Shown: positions 33,821-44,149 of the stretch, in pieces
Layout of the letters: every line of letters begins with the position of its first letter
Position numbering within the stretch: the stretch's first letter is position 1
Source of the DNA: Lentzea sp. NEAU-D7
GTDB lineage: Bacteria > Actinomycetota > Actinomycetes > Mycobacteriales > Pseudonocardiaceae
Direction of reading: 5' to 3'
Assembly: GCF_026242055.1 (NCBI RefSeq)
Contig: NZ_JAPJDL010000012.1
Span: forward strand, 35,054 to 99,053
Length of the DNA: 64,000 bases
Made by a program: the position numbers and the translations under genes
The notes under the pieces: model-generated
Database searches by the model: none
Told to the model about the DNA's origin: nothing
The model's input: the letters and a program-made list of their open reading frames with translations, nothing else

Positions 33821-36067
33821 TCAGTGGGCGTGCCGCAGCAGGAGACGGCGTTCTGCCGATCCGATCGCCGCCCTGGCGGCCGGCACCGCGTCGGGGTTGA
33901 CCGAGATGGAGGTGATGCCGAGCTCGACGAGCTTCTCGGCGAACTCCGGTTTGTTCGACGGCGCCTGCCCGCACAGCGACGACGTGATGCCCGCGTCACG
34001 GGCGGCGGTGACGATGCGGCCGATCATGTCCAGCACGGCCGGGTCGGACTCGTCGAACAGGTCCGCGCAGAGCTCGGAGTCTCGGTCGACGCCGAGCATC
34101 AGCTGCGTGAGGTCGTTGCTGCCGATGGAAACGCCGTCGATGCCGGAGCGCGCGTACTCGGGAATCCAGTACGCCACGGAGGGGACCTCGGCCATGACCC
34201 AGCGGTGCAGGCCGCGGTGACGGCCGAGCGGGCTGCGGTCGATCTGTTCCAGGCAGGCTTCGAGCTCCCACTTGGTGCGCACGAACGGGATCATCAGGTG
34301 CAGGTTCGGGGTCTGCTCCCGGACCCGTGCCAGAGCCTCGAGCTCGAGGCCGAACAGCATCGGGTCGTCGACGTACCGGTAGCAGCCTCGATAGCCGATC
34401 ATCGGGTTGTGCTCGTGCTTCTCGAACTCGTCGCCGCCCTTGAGCTCGCGGAACTCGTTGGTGCGGAAGTCCATGGTGCGGTAGACGACAGGGCGCGGTG
34501 CGAACGCGTGGGTGATCTGCAGCAGCGACGACGTCATGGCGTTGAGGAAGTCCTCGCTGCCGTGCTGTGCCAGGAACCGGCGCGGGTGTTCGGCACCGAG
34601 CGCCTCGGTGAGCATGAACTCCGCCCGCAGCAGGCCGACACCGTCCACCGGCATCGCGGCCACCTCGGAGGCGTGCTCGGGCAACGCGAGGTTCACGTAC
34701 ACCCGCGTGCCAAGGGCTTCGGTGGCGAGCACGGCGGGCGGCACGATGCGCGGCGCGGTGGTGATCGGCGCGGCCCCCGCGCGCACCTCGCCAGCGCTGC
34801 CGTCGACGGTGACCTGCTGGCCTTCCTTCAACACCGAGGTCGCCGCGCCGGTGCCGACGACGCAGGGCACGCGCAGTTCGCGCGCCACGATGGCGGCGTG
34901 GCAGGTGATGCCGCCGCCGTCGGTGACGACCGCGGACGCGCGCCGCATCGTCGGCACCCAGTCGGGGTTGGTCATCTCGGCGACCAGCACCTCGCCGTCA
35001 CGCAGGCGGGAACCCTCGTCGGGGGAGCGCAGCACGCGCACCCGCCCGGAGGCGATGCCCGGTGAGGCGCCGAGCCCGGCGACCAGCGGGCCGTCCAGGG
35101 CCGTGACGGTGACGGGCAGGGTCGTGATGGGCCTGGACTGCACGAGCCACGTCTTGCCGTCGGCGATGGCCCACTCGGTGTCCTGCGGCTCGCCGTAGTG
35201 CCGCTGCACGCGGACGCCCAGCTGCCCGATCGCGACCGCCTCGGCCTCGGTGAGCACCTGTGCGTGCGACTCCTCCGAGGTGAGCTCGATGCGTTCGTCG
35301 TTCCCGTTCGCGCCCCGCACGATCTTGTGGGTCTTGCGGCCGATCCGGGTGTCCACGAGGGACACCTGGTCGCCGTCCCTGTGCAGGACGTAGGTGTCGG
35401 GCTCCACGGAACCGCTGACGACGACCTCACCGAGCCCGAACGACGCCTCGACGAGCAGGCGGTCGCGGTCGCCGGTCGACGGGTCGGCGGTGAACATGAC
35501 CCCGGAGCGCTCCGAGTCGACCATGCGCTGCACCACCACCGCGATGGCGGGCTCGTCCGTGATGCCCTGCTCGGCGCGGTAGGCGACCGATCGGGTGCCG
35601 AACAACGACACCCAGCAGTCCAGCAGGCGGTCAAGGAGGGCGTGTGCGCCCCTCGTGTTGGTGAAGGTGCTGTTCATCCCGGCGAACGAGGCACCGGCGG
35701 TGTCCTCGGACGTGGCCGACGACCGCACGGCCACCGACTCGTCCTGGCCGAGTTCGCGGTAGGCCTGCAGTACCGCGTGCCGCACCTCGTCCGAGACGCC
35801 CGCCTTCTGCACGAGCTCTCGCATGCGTTCGGCGGACTCCGCGAGCCGGTCCGGAGTGGAGGCGCGGTCGAGCGCGATCAGCAGTTCGGCGGCGAGGTCG
35901 TCGCGGACCTGGCTCATGGAGGTCAGGAACGCCTCGGCGGTCACGACGAAGCCGGGCGGCACCGGCAGGCCGGCACGGGTCAGCTCGCCGAGGTTGGCGC
36001 CCTTCCCCCCGGCGATGTCGGTGTCGTTCTTGCCGAGCGTGGTGAAGTCGCGGATGTACGTGGTCAC
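33821..36067 (-). CDS. ppsA: Phosphoenolpyruvate synthase (pyruvate, water dikinase)
   Basis: The 748-residue protein has the full three-domain order: an N-terminal ATP-grasp domain ([20 protein letters not shown], then [11 protein letters not shown]), the phosphohistidine swivelling domain with [20 protein letters not shown] near residue 390, and the PEP/pyruvate TIM barrel ending with [10 protein letters not shown], which holds the catalytic Cys. It makes PEP from pyruvate and ATP, allowing gluconeogenesis. The GTG start overlaps the Acg gene stop (GTGA). With gap it forms a gluconeogenic pair within the hypoxia island. Confidence 0.95.
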   Translation of the reverse strand: MTTYIRDFTTLGKNDTDIAGGKGANLGELTRAGLPVPPGFVVTAEAFLTSMSQVRDDLAAELLIALDRASTPDRLAESAERMRELVQKAGVSDEVRHAVLQAYRELGQDESVAVRSSATSEDTAGASFAGMNSTFTNTRGAHALLDRLLDCWVSLFGTRSVAYRAEQGITDEPAIAVVVQRMVDSERSGVMFTADPSTGDRDRLLVEASFGLGEVVVSGSVEPDTYVLHRDGDQVSLVDTRIGRKTHKIVRGANGNDERIELTSEESHAQVLTEAEAVAIGQLGVRVQRHYGEPQDTEWAIADGKTWLVQSRPITTLPVTVTALDGPLVAGLGASPGIASGRVRVLRSPDEGSRLRDGEVLVAEMTNPDWVPTMRRASAVVTDGGGITCHAAIVARELRVPCVVGTGAATSVLKEGQQVTVDGSAGEVRAGAAPITTAPRIVPPAVLATEALGTRVYVNLALPEHASEVAAMPVDGVGLLRAEFMLTEALGAEHPRRFLAQHGSEDFLNAMTSSLLQITHAFAPRPVVYRTMDFRTNEFRELKGGDEFEKHEHNPMIGYRGCYRYVDDPMLFGLELEALARVREQTPNLHLMIPFVRTKWELEACLEQIDRSPLGRHRGLHRWVMAEVPSVAYWIPEYARSGIDGVSIGSNDLTQLMLGVDRDSELCADLFDESDPAVLDMIGRIVTAARDAGITSSLCGQAPSNKPEFAEKLVELGITSISVNPDAVPAARAAIGSAERRLLLRHAH

Positions 36068-37059
36068 GGCTGCTCCTGGTGGCTGAGGACGTCGATGAGG
36101 GGACGGCGGGGCGTGGCGGGCAGCGGGTCGGCGTTGAAGCCGGCCCAGCCGACCCGGATGACGAGCTGCGGGCAGGTCGCGCCACCGAGCACGCGGTCGC
36201 GCACCAGCTCCTTGGTCTCGACGACCTCGAGCGGCTGGCTCAGCGGGCACGTCGCGAGCCCCGCGGACGTGGCTTCCAGCAGCACCGCGCTGGTCGCCTC
36301 ACCCGCGCGCAGTCGCGACAGGTCGTCGTCGGACGACGTGCTGAGCAGCAGCAACGCCCCCGCGTCCTCGCCGAGGAGCCGGCGGTCGGCCTGGATCAGC
36401 TCGCCGGGCGCGAACTCGCGCATCCGGAGGTTGCCGTACTGGTGGGAACCGGCGGGGATGTTCGCGGCGGGCACCCCCGCCGACGCGCCGGGGTAGACAC
36501 CGCTCCACTGCCGGATCTCGTTGCGGTAGCCGGGATCCGCCTCCTGCGTGGCGGCGGCCCTGTCGATCGCGATCAGCAGTTCGTCCCGTGCCCTGCCGGT
36601 CACCACCTGCGCCTCGACGCCCTCGTTGCGGGCGCGGACGACGAGCTGCTCGAGGACCTCGTCGGGAGGAGGCCAGGAGGAGAAGGCACGGCGATCGGTG
36701 CGCCTGCGCGGAATCGCGGTCGAGAGCGCGACGAGCGCCTCACCGGGCTCGCGTGCCTGGAACTCGATGGCGGCGAGGTGGTCGGGCCGGCCCGGGTTGG
36801 GCAGCCGGTGCACGACCGCCCGCCAGCCGAGCGCGGCCAGTCCGACGCGCACGTGGTGCAACGCGGCCCCGCAGCTGATCACGAGGTCGGCGCCCGTGGG
36901 GTCGACCGCGGGCAGGGTGCGCGTGCGGTCGGCGTGCAGGTGCAGGCTGTGTGCGCCGATCTCCCAGCGCCAGGGCTGGGAGTTGTGCACCGACGGTGCG
37001 CGGCAGGCGAGTGCCACCGCCGCCCGCAGTGTGTTCTCGTCCGGCTGACCGCGGTCCAT
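36064..37059 (-). CDS. Acg-type nitroreductase-like protein
   Basis: This 331-residue protein has the Acg (Rv2032/Rv3131) pattern: [20 protein letters not shown] near the N-terminus, [29 protein letters not shown], the middle [16 protein letters not shown], and C-terminal [13 protein letters not shown] with [11 protein letters not shown]. Acg proteins are internally duplicated nitroreductase homologues with an occluded flavin site, proposed to sequester flavin in dormancy. The ATG at 37059 follows GGAGG. It is the first gene of the acg-ppsA-gap operon. Confidence 0.92.
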   Translation of the reverse strand: MDRGQPDENTLRAAVALACRAPSVHNSQPWRWEIGAHSLHLHADRTRTLPAVDPTGADLVISCGAALHHVRVGLAALGWRAVVHRLPNPGRPDHLAAIEFQAREPGEALVALSTAIPRRRTDRRAFSSWPPPDEVLEQLVVRARNEGVEAQVVTGRARDELLIAIDRAAATQEADPGYRNEIRQWSGVYPGASAGVPAANIPAGSHQYGNLRMREFAPGELIQADRRLLGEDAGALLLLSTSSDDDLSRLRAGEATSAVLLEATSAGLATCPLSQPLEVVETKELVRDRVLGGATCPQLVIRVGWAGFNADPLPATPRRPLIDVLSHQEQP

Positions 37060-37129
37060 CCGGCTCACCTCCAGTTCGAAGTCGCACCTCTGAACCTCGC
37101 AGTGACGACGGCCGGTGGTGAGGGGCGTA

Positions 37130-37150
37130 GGTCCCCGCCTCGCCGGGACC
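37130..37150. promoter_or_regulatory. Possible DevR-like site upstream of acg-ppsA-gap and CBS
   Basis: GGTCCCC and GGGACC, 8 nt apart, lie in the divergent promoter region between the Acg gene (start 37059) and the CBS-BON gene (start 37278). The spacing is longer than in the other boxes. Confidence 0.4.
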
Positions 37151-37277
37151 CGCGTCCTCGCTCACCGGCGCCGTTGGGAGGTGTCCCGTTCGCGGTCCCG
37201 CCGGAAGGCTGGAGGTACGTGGACGTCGAGGTCTCCGAGGCGCCAGACCGAGCTGTTCGGGTGAAGGAGAGAGCACG

Positions 37278-37886
37278 ATGAGGACTCGAGACGTGATGAC
37301 GGCCGACGTCGTCGTGGTCAGGCCGGACACCCCGGCCCGGGAGGCGGCCCACCTGCTCGCCGAACGCGGCTTCACCGCGTTGCCGGTCGTGGACGACAAC
37401 GGCGTGCTCGTCGGGCTTGTGAGCGAGGCGGAACTGCTGCGGCACCGGTTGCCGCAGGACCCGCGGGCGCTGGTGCACGGCGAGCCGCCGAAGGCCAGGG
37501 TCGCCCCGGCCGACCTGGTGGGTCAGGTGATGACGTCGCCGGTGACGGTCACGCCGAACACCGATCTGGCCGAGGTCGCGGACCTGATGCTGGAGCGCGG
37601 TGTGCGCAGTGTGCCGGTGGTCTTCGAGGGTCACCTCGCGGGCATCGTGACCCGCAGGGACATGCTGCGCTCGATCAGCAGGGAGGACTGGATCATCGAG
37701 GCCGAGATCCGGCACCGCCTGGACATGATCGGCTCCACGTACCGGTGGACCGTGGCCGTGCGTGACGGGAAGGTGTCCATCGAGGACAAGATGAACGACG
37801 CGACGGACCGGCACGTGGCGGAAGTGCTGGCGCGCGCCGTGGCGGGTGTGACCGACGTGCGGATCGTGCAGTACGCGGAGAACTGA
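37278..37886 (+). CDS. CBS-pair protein with BON-like C-terminal domain
   Basis: The 202-residue protein has two CBS motifs (RGFTALPVVDDNGVLVGLVS and RGVRSVPVVFEGHLAGIVTR) and a C-terminal YRWTVAVRDGKVSIEDKMND region similar to the tail of the CBS protein at 25789. It is monocistronic, divergent from acg-ppsA-gap, and ended by a strong hairpin. It probably senses adenine nucleotides. Confidence 0.92.
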   Translation: MRTRDVMTADVVVVRPDTPAREAAHLLAERGFTALPVVDDNGVLVGLVSEAELLRHRLPQDPRALVHGEPPKARVAPADLVGQVMTSPVTVTPNTDLAEVADLMLERGVRSVPVVFEGHLAGIVTRRDMLRSISREDWIIEAEIRHRLDMIGSTYRWTVAVRDGKVSIEDKMNDATDRHVAEVLARAVAGVTDVRIVQYAEN

Positions 37887-37900
37887 CCGCCACGCAGGGG

Positions 37901-37943
37901 AACGAGCAGAGGCGCCGGGGTTGCCCCGGCGCCTCTGCTCGTT
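37901..37943. terminator. Perfect 20-bp bidirectional terminator
   Basis: Bases 37901-37920 pair perfectly with 37924-37943 around the loop TTG (stem starts AACGAGCAGAGG). It separates the convergent CBS and pflA genes. Confidence 0.85.
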
Positions 37944-37953
37944 GCCGGGGTGG

Positions 37954-38685
37954 TCAGTGGACGGGGACGCCGCAGCCGGCGAACTGCTCGCGCACCCGCC
38001 GCACGAGATCGGAGTCGGGCGTGGGCACGCTCTCCAGGGGGAAGGGGATGCCGAGCGCGGCGTACTTGGGTGCGCCGAGCTTGTGGAACGGCAGCACCTC
38101 CACGCGTTCGACGGAGTCCAGGGTGCTCACGAACGACGCGATGCCCGCGACGTTGTCCGGGTCGTCGGTGAGTCCCGGCACGAGGACGAACCTGATCCAC
38201 ATCGCCTTGCCCAGCGCCGACAGCCGGCGCGCGAACTCCAGGGTGGGGACGACCTCGCCGCCGGTGACGTGCCGGTAGGTGGCCGGGTCCCAGGACTTGA
38301 TGTCGAGCAGGACCAGGTCGGTATCGGCGAGGAGCTCGTCGGACGCCCGTGCGCCGAGGAAACCGGACGTGTCGAGGGCCGTGTGCAGGCCGAGCTGCTT
38401 GGCGCGGCGGAACACGGCGGCGGTGAAGGCGGGCTGCAGCAGCGGTTCCCCACCGGTCAGCGTCAGCCCGCCGCCCGCGACCTCGATGAACCGCCGGTAC
38501 TTCTCCACCTCGGCCATGACCTCGTCGACGGTCGTGCGGTGACCGTCGCGCATGTGCCAGGTGTCCGGGTTCTCGCAGTACAGGCACCGCAGCGGGCACC
38601 CGCTCAGGAACAGCACGAAGCGGGTGCCCGGTCCGTCGACCGCGGTGGAGACGTCCCACGAGTGGACTGATCCTGTGGTGGTCAC
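37954..38685 (-). CDS. pflA: Pyruvate formate-lyase activating enzyme
   Basis: The 243-residue radical SAM enzyme has the cluster motif C30-x3-C34-x2-C37 in [11 protein letters not shown], the GGEPLLQP segment, and [18 protein letters not shown] typical of PflA. With S-adenosylmethionine and a 4Fe-4S cluster it makes the glycyl radical on PflB. The GTG start overlaps the pflB stop (GTGA). The oxygen-sensitive chemistry implies use only in anoxia. Confidence 0.95.
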   Translation of the reverse strand: MTTTGSVHSWDVSTAVDGPGTRFVLFLSGCPLRCLYCENPDTWHMRDGHRTTVDEVMAEVEKYRRFIEVAGGGLTLTGGEPLLQPAFTAAVFRRAKQLGLHTALDTSGFLGARASDELLADTDLVLLDIKSWDPATYRHVTGGEVVPTLEFARRLSALGKAMWIRFVLVPGLTDDPDNVAGIASFVSTLDSVERVEVLPFHKLGAPKYAALGIPFPLESVPTPDSDLVRRVREQFAGCGVPVH

Positions 38686-40931
38686 AGCGACTCGTGGAAG
38701 GTGCGGTTGATGACGTCGCGTTGCTGCTCGGGCGTGAGCCGGATGAAGTTCACGGCGTAACCGGAGACCCGGATGGTCAGCTGCGGGTGGTTCTCCGGAT
38801 GCGCCATGGCGTCGAGCAGGGTCTCGCGGTTGAGCACGTTGGCGTTGAGGTGGAACCCGCCGGCGTCGGTGTAGGCGTCGAGCAGGCCGACCAGGTTGGT
38901 CACCTGCTCGTCCTCGGTGCGCCCGAGGCCCGTCGGGGTGATGCTCGCGGTCAGTGAGATCCCGTCCTGTGCCTGGTCGTACGGCAGTTTCGCCACCGAC
39001 AGCGCCGCGGCGACGAGTCCGTGCCGGTCGCGGCCGTTCATCGGGTTGGCGCCCGGTGCGAACGGCTTGCCCGCGCGGCGGCCGTCCGGGGTGTTGCCGG
39101 TGTGCTTGCCGTAGACGACGTTCGAGGTGATGGTGAGAACCGACTGGGAGTGCACGGCGCCGCGGTGCGCGGGGTACTGCCGCACCTTCTTCATGAAGTC
39201 CTCGACCAGCTCGACGGCGATCGCGTCCGCACGGTCGTCGTTGTTGCCGTACTTCGGGAAGTCTCCCTCGACGACGTAGTCGACCGCGAGACCGGTGTCG
39301 TCGCGGATCACCCGGACTCGGGCGTACCGGATGGCGGACAGGCTGTCCGCCACCACCGACAGGCCCGCGATGCCGCAGCCGAGCAGGCGCTGCACCGGGT
39401 GGTTGTGCAGGGCCATCTCGATGCGTTCGTAGGCGTACTTGTCGTGCATGTGGTGGATGATGTTGAGCGCTTCCACGTAGGTCTTCGCGAGCCAGTCGGT
39501 CATCCGGTCGAACGCCGCGCGCACCTCGTCGTGGTCCAGGTACTCGGAGGTGATCGGCGGGAACGCCGGTGCCACCTGGACTCCGGTCACCTCGTCGCGA
39601 CCGCCGTTGATCGCGTACAGCAACGCCTTGGCGAGGTTCACGCGCGCGCCGAACAGCTGCATCTGCTCGCCGACGCGCATCGCGGACACGCAGCACGCGA
39701 TCGCCGTGTCGTCGCTGAACCTCGGACGGATCAGGTCGTCGTTCTCGTACTGGATGGAGCTCGTGTCGACCGAGACCTTGGCGCAGAACCGCTTGAAGCC
39801 CGACGGCAGGCGCGGCGACCACAGCACCGTCAGGTTCGGTTCCGGTGCCGGACCGAGGTTGTAGAGCGTCTGCAGGAACCGGAAGCTCGTGCGCGTGACC
39901 AGCGGGCGTCCGTCGCGAGCCATTCCGCCGATCGACTCCGTGACCCAGGTCGGGTCGCCGGAGAACAACTGGTCGTACTCCGGGGTGCGCAGGAACCGCA
40001 CGATCCGCAGCTTGACGACCAGGTCGTCGACGAGCTCCTGCGCCTCGCGCTCGGTCAGCACGCCTTCGTCGAGGTCGCGTTGCAGGTAGATGTCGAGGAA
40101 CGTGGACGTGCGGCCCAGCGACATGGCCGCGCCGTTCTGCTCCTTCACGGCCGCGAGGTAGGCGAAGTACAGCCACTGCAGTGCTTCCCTGCCGGTGGCC
40201 GCCGGACCGGAGATGTCGTAGCCGTAGGACGCGGCCATGTGCCGGAGCTCGCCGAGCGCGCGGATCTGCTCGGCCAGTTCCTCCCGGTCCCTGATGACGT
40301 CCTCGGTGGAGGCCAGGTCGTCCAGGGCCGCGCGTTCGGCGAGCTTCGCCGTGACGAGGCGGTCGACGCCGTAGAGGGCGACGCGCCGGTAGTCCCCGAT
40401 GATCCGGCCCCTGCCGTACGCATCCGGAAGACCGGTGATGATGCCGGCCTTGCGGGCCCGCAGGATCTCGGCGGTGTAGGCGTCGAACACGCCGTCGTTG
40501 TGCGTCTTGCGGTACTTGGTGAAGATCTCCTCCACCCGCGGGTCGAGCTGGTAGCCGTAGGTCTTGAGGCTGTTCTCCACCAGCCTCAGCCCGCCCGACG
40601 GCATGATCGCGCGCTTGAGCGGCGCGTCGGTCTGCAGGCCGACGATCAGCTCCTGGTCGCGGTCGATGTAACCCGGGCGGTGCGCGGTGATCGAGGACGG
40701 TGTGCTCGCGTCGACGTCGTAGATCCCGCGGGCGCGTTCGTCGGCGAACATCTCCGTCAACCGGTGCCACAACGCCGTCGTGCGCCGCGTCGGACCGGTC
40801 AGGAACTCCGCGTCGCCTTCGTACGGCGTGTAGTTGGCTTGGATGAATCCACGCACGTCGATCTCGTCGGACCACGGTCCCGTGCGGAATCCGCGCCAGG
40901 CGGTGGTCGGGCGTTCCGCCGTAGCGGTCAT
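38682..40931 (-). CDS. pflB: Pyruvate formate-lyase (glycyl radical enzyme)
   Basis: The 749-residue enzyme has the adjacent catalytic cysteines in [13 protein letters not shown] near residue 412, and the glycyl-radical loop RVSGYAVNF about 25 residues from the C-terminus. Other PflB landmarks are [34 protein letters not shown] and NMN-rich GANPMNGRD. It cleaves pyruvate with CoA to acetyl-CoA and formate, a fermentative reaction. GAGGAGGAGGAG precedes the ATG. It lies between an Acg gene (34 nt upstream) and pflA. Presence in a presumably aerobic actinomycete, with no formate transporter adjacent, is notable. Confidence 0.96.
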   Translation of the reverse strand: MTATAERPTTAWRGFRTGPWSDEIDVRGFIQANYTPYEGDAEFLTGPTRRTTALWHRLTEMFADERARGIYDVDASTPSSITAHRPGYIDRDQELIVGLQTDAPLKRAIMPSGGLRLVENSLKTYGYQLDPRVEEIFTKYRKTHNDGVFDAYTAEILRARKAGIITGLPDAYGRGRIIGDYRRVALYGVDRLVTAKLAERAALDDLASTEDVIRDREELAEQIRALGELRHMAASYGYDISGPAATGREALQWLYFAYLAAVKEQNGAAMSLGRTSTFLDIYLQRDLDEGVLTEREAQELVDDLVVKLRIVRFLRTPEYDQLFSGDPTWVTESIGGMARDGRPLVTRTSFRFLQTLYNLGPAPEPNLTVLWSPRLPSGFKRFCAKVSVDTSSIQYENDDLIRPRFSDDTAIACCVSAMRVGEQMQLFGARVNLAKALLYAINGGRDEVTGVQVAPAFPPITSEYLDHDEVRAAFDRMTDWLAKTYVEALNIIHHMHDKYAYERIEMALHNHPVQRLLGCGIAGLSVVADSLSAIRYARVRVIRDDTGLAVDYVVEGDFPKYGNNDDRADAIAVELVEDFMKKVRQYPAHRGAVHSQSVLTITSNVVYGKHTGNTPDGRRAGKPFAPGANPMNGRDRHGLVAAALSVAKLPYDQAQDGISLTASITPTGLGRTEDEQVTNLVGLLDAYTDAGGFHLNANVLNRETLLDAMAHPENHPQLTIRVSGYAVNFIRLTPEQQRDVINRTFHESL

Positions 40932-40965
40932 CGGGCTCCTCCTCCTCGGCCGGTCGGAAGTCCAC

Positions 40966-41961
40966 TCAGGACCGGCAGTCGTCTGGTTCCAGCAGCAGTT
41001 CGGACAATGGGCGCCGCGGTGTCGCCGCGACCGGCGTGCTGTAACCGAGCCGCAGCACGGTCTGCGGCACGAGCACGCCGCCCAGCGAGCGTCGCAGCTG
41101 CTCGCGGACGCTGTGGACCTCGACCGGCTGCGACAGGAACGACGCCGACAGCCCGTGCACGGTGGCGGCGAGCAGGACGCGCTGCATCGCCTGTCCCGCC
41201 TGCAGATCGCCGAGCGGTCCGTCGTAGAACGAGCAGAGCACGACGACCAGCGGATCGGACTCGTAGTCCTTGCCCGGCAGTCGTTCAGGCCCCTGGAAGT
41301 CGCGGAAGACCCACTCGTCCTGCAGTTCGGGTCGGACACCGGCCGAGGCCGCGGGGATGCCGTCGGTCGACCCGGGCCGGTGCCCGGTGAACGAGGCGAG
41401 CTCCGCCTGCACGGCCTCGTCGCGGAGCTGGATCTCGTGCGCCTGCTTGACGAACTTCTTGAGCTGGGCGCGGTCCTGCGGCGTCACGACGACGTGCAGC
41501 CACGAGCGCTCCAGTTCGGCCGCGCGCACCAGTGCGTGACACTGGCGGGGGTCGACCCGCGCTTCGTGGAACGGCCTGCGGTTCGTCCGGCGGCGGGGAA
41601 CTGCCTTGAGCAGGGCGCGCTGTTCGTCGTCGGGCTCGATCGTGCCTCCGCGCCGCACGATCGCGAGCGCTCCCGGCGCGTCCTGGCCGGGCAGCATCGA
41701 CACGAGCGGCCGCACGCCCTCTCCCTGCAGCGCCAGCCGCAGGTTGAACAGGGCCGCACCGCAGGACAACCGCAGCTCGCGGTCGTCCGGGTCGGTCGCG
41801 GGGAGCCTGCGGCGCGGGTCCGGGTGCAGCTCGATCCGGTCGGGCAGCACGCGGAACCGCCACGGCTGGGCGTTGTGCACGGACGGCGCGAGTGAGGCGG
41901 CCTCGAGCACGCGCTGAACGGCTTCCGGCGCCAGCCCCAGCGCTTCGGGTACCTCGGCCAT
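40966..41961 (-). CDS. Acg-type nitroreductase-like protein
   Basis: The 331-residue Acg paralogue has [93 protein letters not shown] and a C-terminal [20 protein letters not shown]. It is the intact counterpart of the pseudogene at 23716-24638. The ATG at 41961 follows GAGGTG. It is first in the acg-pflB-pflA operon and is divergent from a tandem USP, with two DevR-like sites between them. Confidence 0.92.
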   Translation of the reverse strand: MAEVPEALGLAPEAVQRVLEAASLAPSVHNAQPWRFRVLPDRIELHPDPRRRLPATDPDDRELRLSCGAALFNLRLALQGEGVRPLVSMLPGQDAPGALAIVRRGGTIEPDDEQRALLKAVPRRRTNRRPFHEARVDPRQCHALVRAAELERSWLHVVVTPQDRAQLKKFVKQAHEIQLRDEAVQAELASFTGHRPGSTDGIPAASAGVRPELQDEWVFRDFQGPERLPGKDYESDPLVVVLCSFYDGPLGDLQAGQAMQRVLLAATVHGLSASFLSQPVEVHSVREQLRRSLGGVLVPQTVLRLGYSTPVAATPRRPLSELLLEPDDCRS

Positions 41962-42033
41962 GTCGTTCACCTCATCGCGTCGCGGTGGAACTCTCCTCTG
42001 CCCAACCCTCCGCGCGCCCGTGGTGCCGTCCCA

Positions 42034-42047
42034 CCGTCGAAGGTCCC
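42034..42047. promoter_or_regulatory. DevR-like box CCGTCGAAGGTCCC
   Basis: The reverse complement GGGACCTTCGACGG fits the DevR half-site pattern. It lies 73 nt before the acg-pflB-pflA start. The core GTCGAAGGTCC recurs at 45999-46009. Confidence 0.6.
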
Positions 42048-42089
42048 GACCTGACCGGGATCGACGGGCCTCGGGCGGTGATCGGTGCC

Positions 42090-42150
42090 AAGGGCCCGGC
42101 CGGTGCGGGACCAACGGCAGCGTCCCGCCGGCTTCCCGGTTCCTAGCGTG
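42090..42150 (+). promoter_or_regulatory. Promoter module with two DevR-like sites
   Basis: The order AGGGCCCGGCCGG, GGGACCAACGGCAG (42107-42120), then GGTTCCTAGCG (42138-42148) is closely repeated before the CBS gene at 25789 (ACGGGCCCGCACGG, GGGACCAACGACCG, CGTTCCTAGCG). The shared CCTAGCG could include the -10. The USP start is at 42183. Confidence 0.6.
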
Positions 42151-42182
42151 TGCCCCAAGCCCGTTGTGACTGGAGGACGACG

Positions 42183-43064
42183 ATGAGATCCCCTTCCGCC
42201 CCGATCGTCTGCGGCGTCGACGGCTCGGACTCGGCGCTGGCCGCCGTCGCCTGGGCCGCTCAGGAGTGCGCCCGCCACCAGGTACCGCTGCGGCTCGTGC
42301 ACACCTTCGTGCTGCCGACCCGCGGTTTTCCGGAGGTCCTGCTCCTCGCCGAGGACATCCGCCGCGCGATGGAGGAGCAGGGCCGGACGTGGCTGGAGGA
42401 GGCCAGGGCGGCGGCGCGAGCCACCGCTCCCGAGGTCGAGGTCACGACTGAGGTGGTCTGCGGCGGCGCGGGCGCGACGCTGGTGGAGCTGTCGAGGAGC
42501 GCCAGGACGGTCGTGGTCGGGTCGCGGGGTCGCGGCACCGTGACCGGGCTCGCCGTCGGCTCCACGGCGGTGGCACTGGCGGCGCACGCCGAGAGCCCGG
42601 TCGTCGTGGTGCGGGGCAACGCGGTTCCCGGCGGTCCGGTGGTCGTCGGTGTCGACGGGTCGCCGACGAGCGAGGCCGCGCTGGCGTTCGCCTTCGAGGA
42701 GGCCTCCCTGCGCACCACCTCGCTGACCGCGGTCATCGCCGTCACGGACTTCGCCGCGGACAGCGCGTACGTCCTGTCGGGCCTGCGCGTCGACTGGGCA
42801 CAGGTCGAGGAGGACGAGCGGCGGCTGCTGGCCGAGCGCCTGGCGGGCTGGCAGGAGAAGTACCCCGACGTCGTGGTCAACCGGATCGCGCTGCGCGACC
42901 GGCCGGCGCGGGCGCTCCTGCGCTACGGAGCCGAAGCGCAGTTGCTGGTGGTGGGCAGCCACGGCCACGGCGGGTTCGTCGGCATGCTGCTCGGCTCGAC
43001 CAGCCAGGCACTGGTCCACCACGCCCCCTGCCCGCTGGCGGTCGTGCGTCCGCTGAAGAGGTGA
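42183..43064 (+). CDS. Tandem-domain universal stress protein
   Basis: The 293-residue protein has two UspA domains with ATP loops GSRGRGTVTGLAVGSTAVAL and GSHGHGGFVGMLLGSTSQAL. It is the nearest paralogue of the USP at 26358-27227, sharing the linker VPGGPVVVGVDGSPTSEAAL and the C-terminal RLAGWQEKYPDV segment, and it shares that locus's promoter layout, so a segmental duplication is likely. GGAGGACGACG precedes the ATG. OsmC follows 10 nt after the stop. Confidence 0.95.
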   Translation: MRSPSAPIVCGVDGSDSALAAVAWAAQECARHQVPLRLVHTFVLPTRGFPEVLLLAEDIRRAMEEQGRTWLEEARAAARATAPEVEVTTEVVCGGAGATLVELSRSARTVVVGSRGRGTVTGLAVGSTAVALAAHAESPVVVVRGNAVPGGPVVVGVDGSPTSEAALAFAFEEASLRTTSLTAVIAVTDFAADSAYVLSGLRVDWAQVEEDERRLLAERLAGWQEKYPDVVVNRIALRDRPARALLRYGAEAQLLVVGSHGHGGFVGMLLGSTSQALVHHAPCPLAVVRPLKR

Positions 43065-43074
43065 GGAGTGCACC

Positions 43075-43491
43075 GTGAAGACTGAGGTCCCCCTGCACCA
43101 ACGGGTTCAGGTACGCCACGTCCAGGGCGACGAGTACGCCGTCCTGCTGCGGGCGCACGAGGTCCACACCGACCAGCCCGGCAGCGACCAGGGCATGTCC
43201 CCGGTCGAGCTGTTCGCCGCGTCGCTCGCGACGTGCGTCGCGCATTACGCGGGGAGCTACCTGCACCGCCACTCCCTCCCGCGAGAGGGGCTCACGGTGG
43301 TGGCCGAGTACGGCATGGCGGCCGACCGCCCGCCGCGGATCGGCCGCATCCGCATCACCGTCGATCCCGCACAGGCTCTGGAGCCGCGCCGGCGGCAGGC
43401 GCTGCAGGCCGTCGTGGACCACTGCACCGTGCACAACACCCTCCGGCAGCCGCCGGAGATCGAGATCCGCGTCCACGACGACCGGCCGTGA
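43075..43491 (+). CDS. OsmC/Ohr-family protein
   Basis: The 138-residue protein has the OsmC fold with the two redox cysteines in FAASLATCVAHYAGSYL and VVDHCTVHNTL. Family members reduce organic or fatty-acid hydroperoxides using dithiol cofactors. GAGGAG precedes the GTG start. It is cotranscribed with the USP upstream and convergent with a flavodoxin gene. Confidence 0.9.
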   Translation: MKTEVPLHQRVQVRHVQGDEYAVLLRAHEVHTDQPGSDQGMSPVELFAASLATCVAHYAGSYLHRHSLPREGLTVVAEYGMAADRPPRIGRIRITVDPAQALEPRRRQALQAVVDHCTVHNTLRQPPEIEIRVHDDRP

Positions 43492-43506
43492 GGGTGCTGA
43501 GCGCGG

Positions 43507-44025
43507 TCACGCGGCTGCCGGTGGAACCGGGGAGTCGACGGCGGAGAGCTGTTCGGCGACCCGGTCCGCCCAGGCCCGGATCTCGCCGAAGTCCCGGAAG
43601 TCGCCCGCCATGGCGCCCTGGGCCATCTTCTTCGCGATGAAACCGGTGGCGGTCTGCGCGGTCAGCCTGCCGGGGAACGTCACCGGCTCGTCGGCACCGA
43701 TGCGGGTGGCGATCTCCCGCACCTTGCGCGGTGCCGGCTGCGCCGTGAGGTTCTTGCCGAGCGGACCGCTGTGGAACAACCACGTGGGCCGGTCCACGAG
43801 CATCTTCTCGTTGCGCTTGAGCAACTTGACCGCCTCACGGCGCCAGCGGCCGGCGTAGAGGCCGCTGCCGAGCACCAGAGCGCTGTGGTGCTCGACCGAA
43901 CGGACCTGAGCGGCGTCGAGCACGGTCACCTCGTGCCCCGCGGCGCGCAGCCGTTCCCCGATCGCCTCGGCGATCTCCTTCGTCGAACCCATCTTCGTCG
44001 CGTACGCGACCAGGACATCAGTCAT
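43507..44025 (-). CDS. Flavodoxin-domain protein (protoporphyrinogen oxidase-like)
   Basis: This 172-residue flavodoxin-fold protein has the FMN loop VAYATKMGSTKEIAEAIGER at the N-terminus and the middle VRSVEHHSALVLGSGLYAGR, then KLLKRNEKMLVDRPTWLFHS. The pattern matches HemG-like flavodoxins. It is the intact paralogue of the pseudogene at 32402-32683 and a distant relative of the gene at 46692. No ribosome site is obvious before the ATG. It is convergent with osmC and divergent from DUF4389. Confidence 0.85.
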   Translation of the reverse strand: MTDVLVAYATKMGSTKEIAEAIGERLRAAGHEVTVLDAAQVRSVEHHSALVLGSGLYAGRWRREAVKLLKRNEKMLVDRPTWLFHSGPLGKNLTAQPAPRKVREIATRIGADEPVTFPGRLTAQTATGFIAKKMAQGAMAGDFRDFGEIRAWADRVAEQLSAVDSPVPPAAA

Positions 44026-44149
44026 ACCACCACGATCTGCCACTTCTTCCAGGGCGAAACAGGGCACTAGGTCCGTGCGCCGAAGAGTCACGGGGTACTG
44101 CCGGTGCGCGTGGATCTGCGTGACGGTGGCAGGGAGTAGGGAGGCAACG

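Noticed and set aside
37954..40965. PflA read as the C-terminus of a 1003-residue protein
   Set aside because: The N-terminal 760 residues are pflB in the wrong frame. A GTG at 38685 overlapping the pflB stop gives a normal-length PflA.
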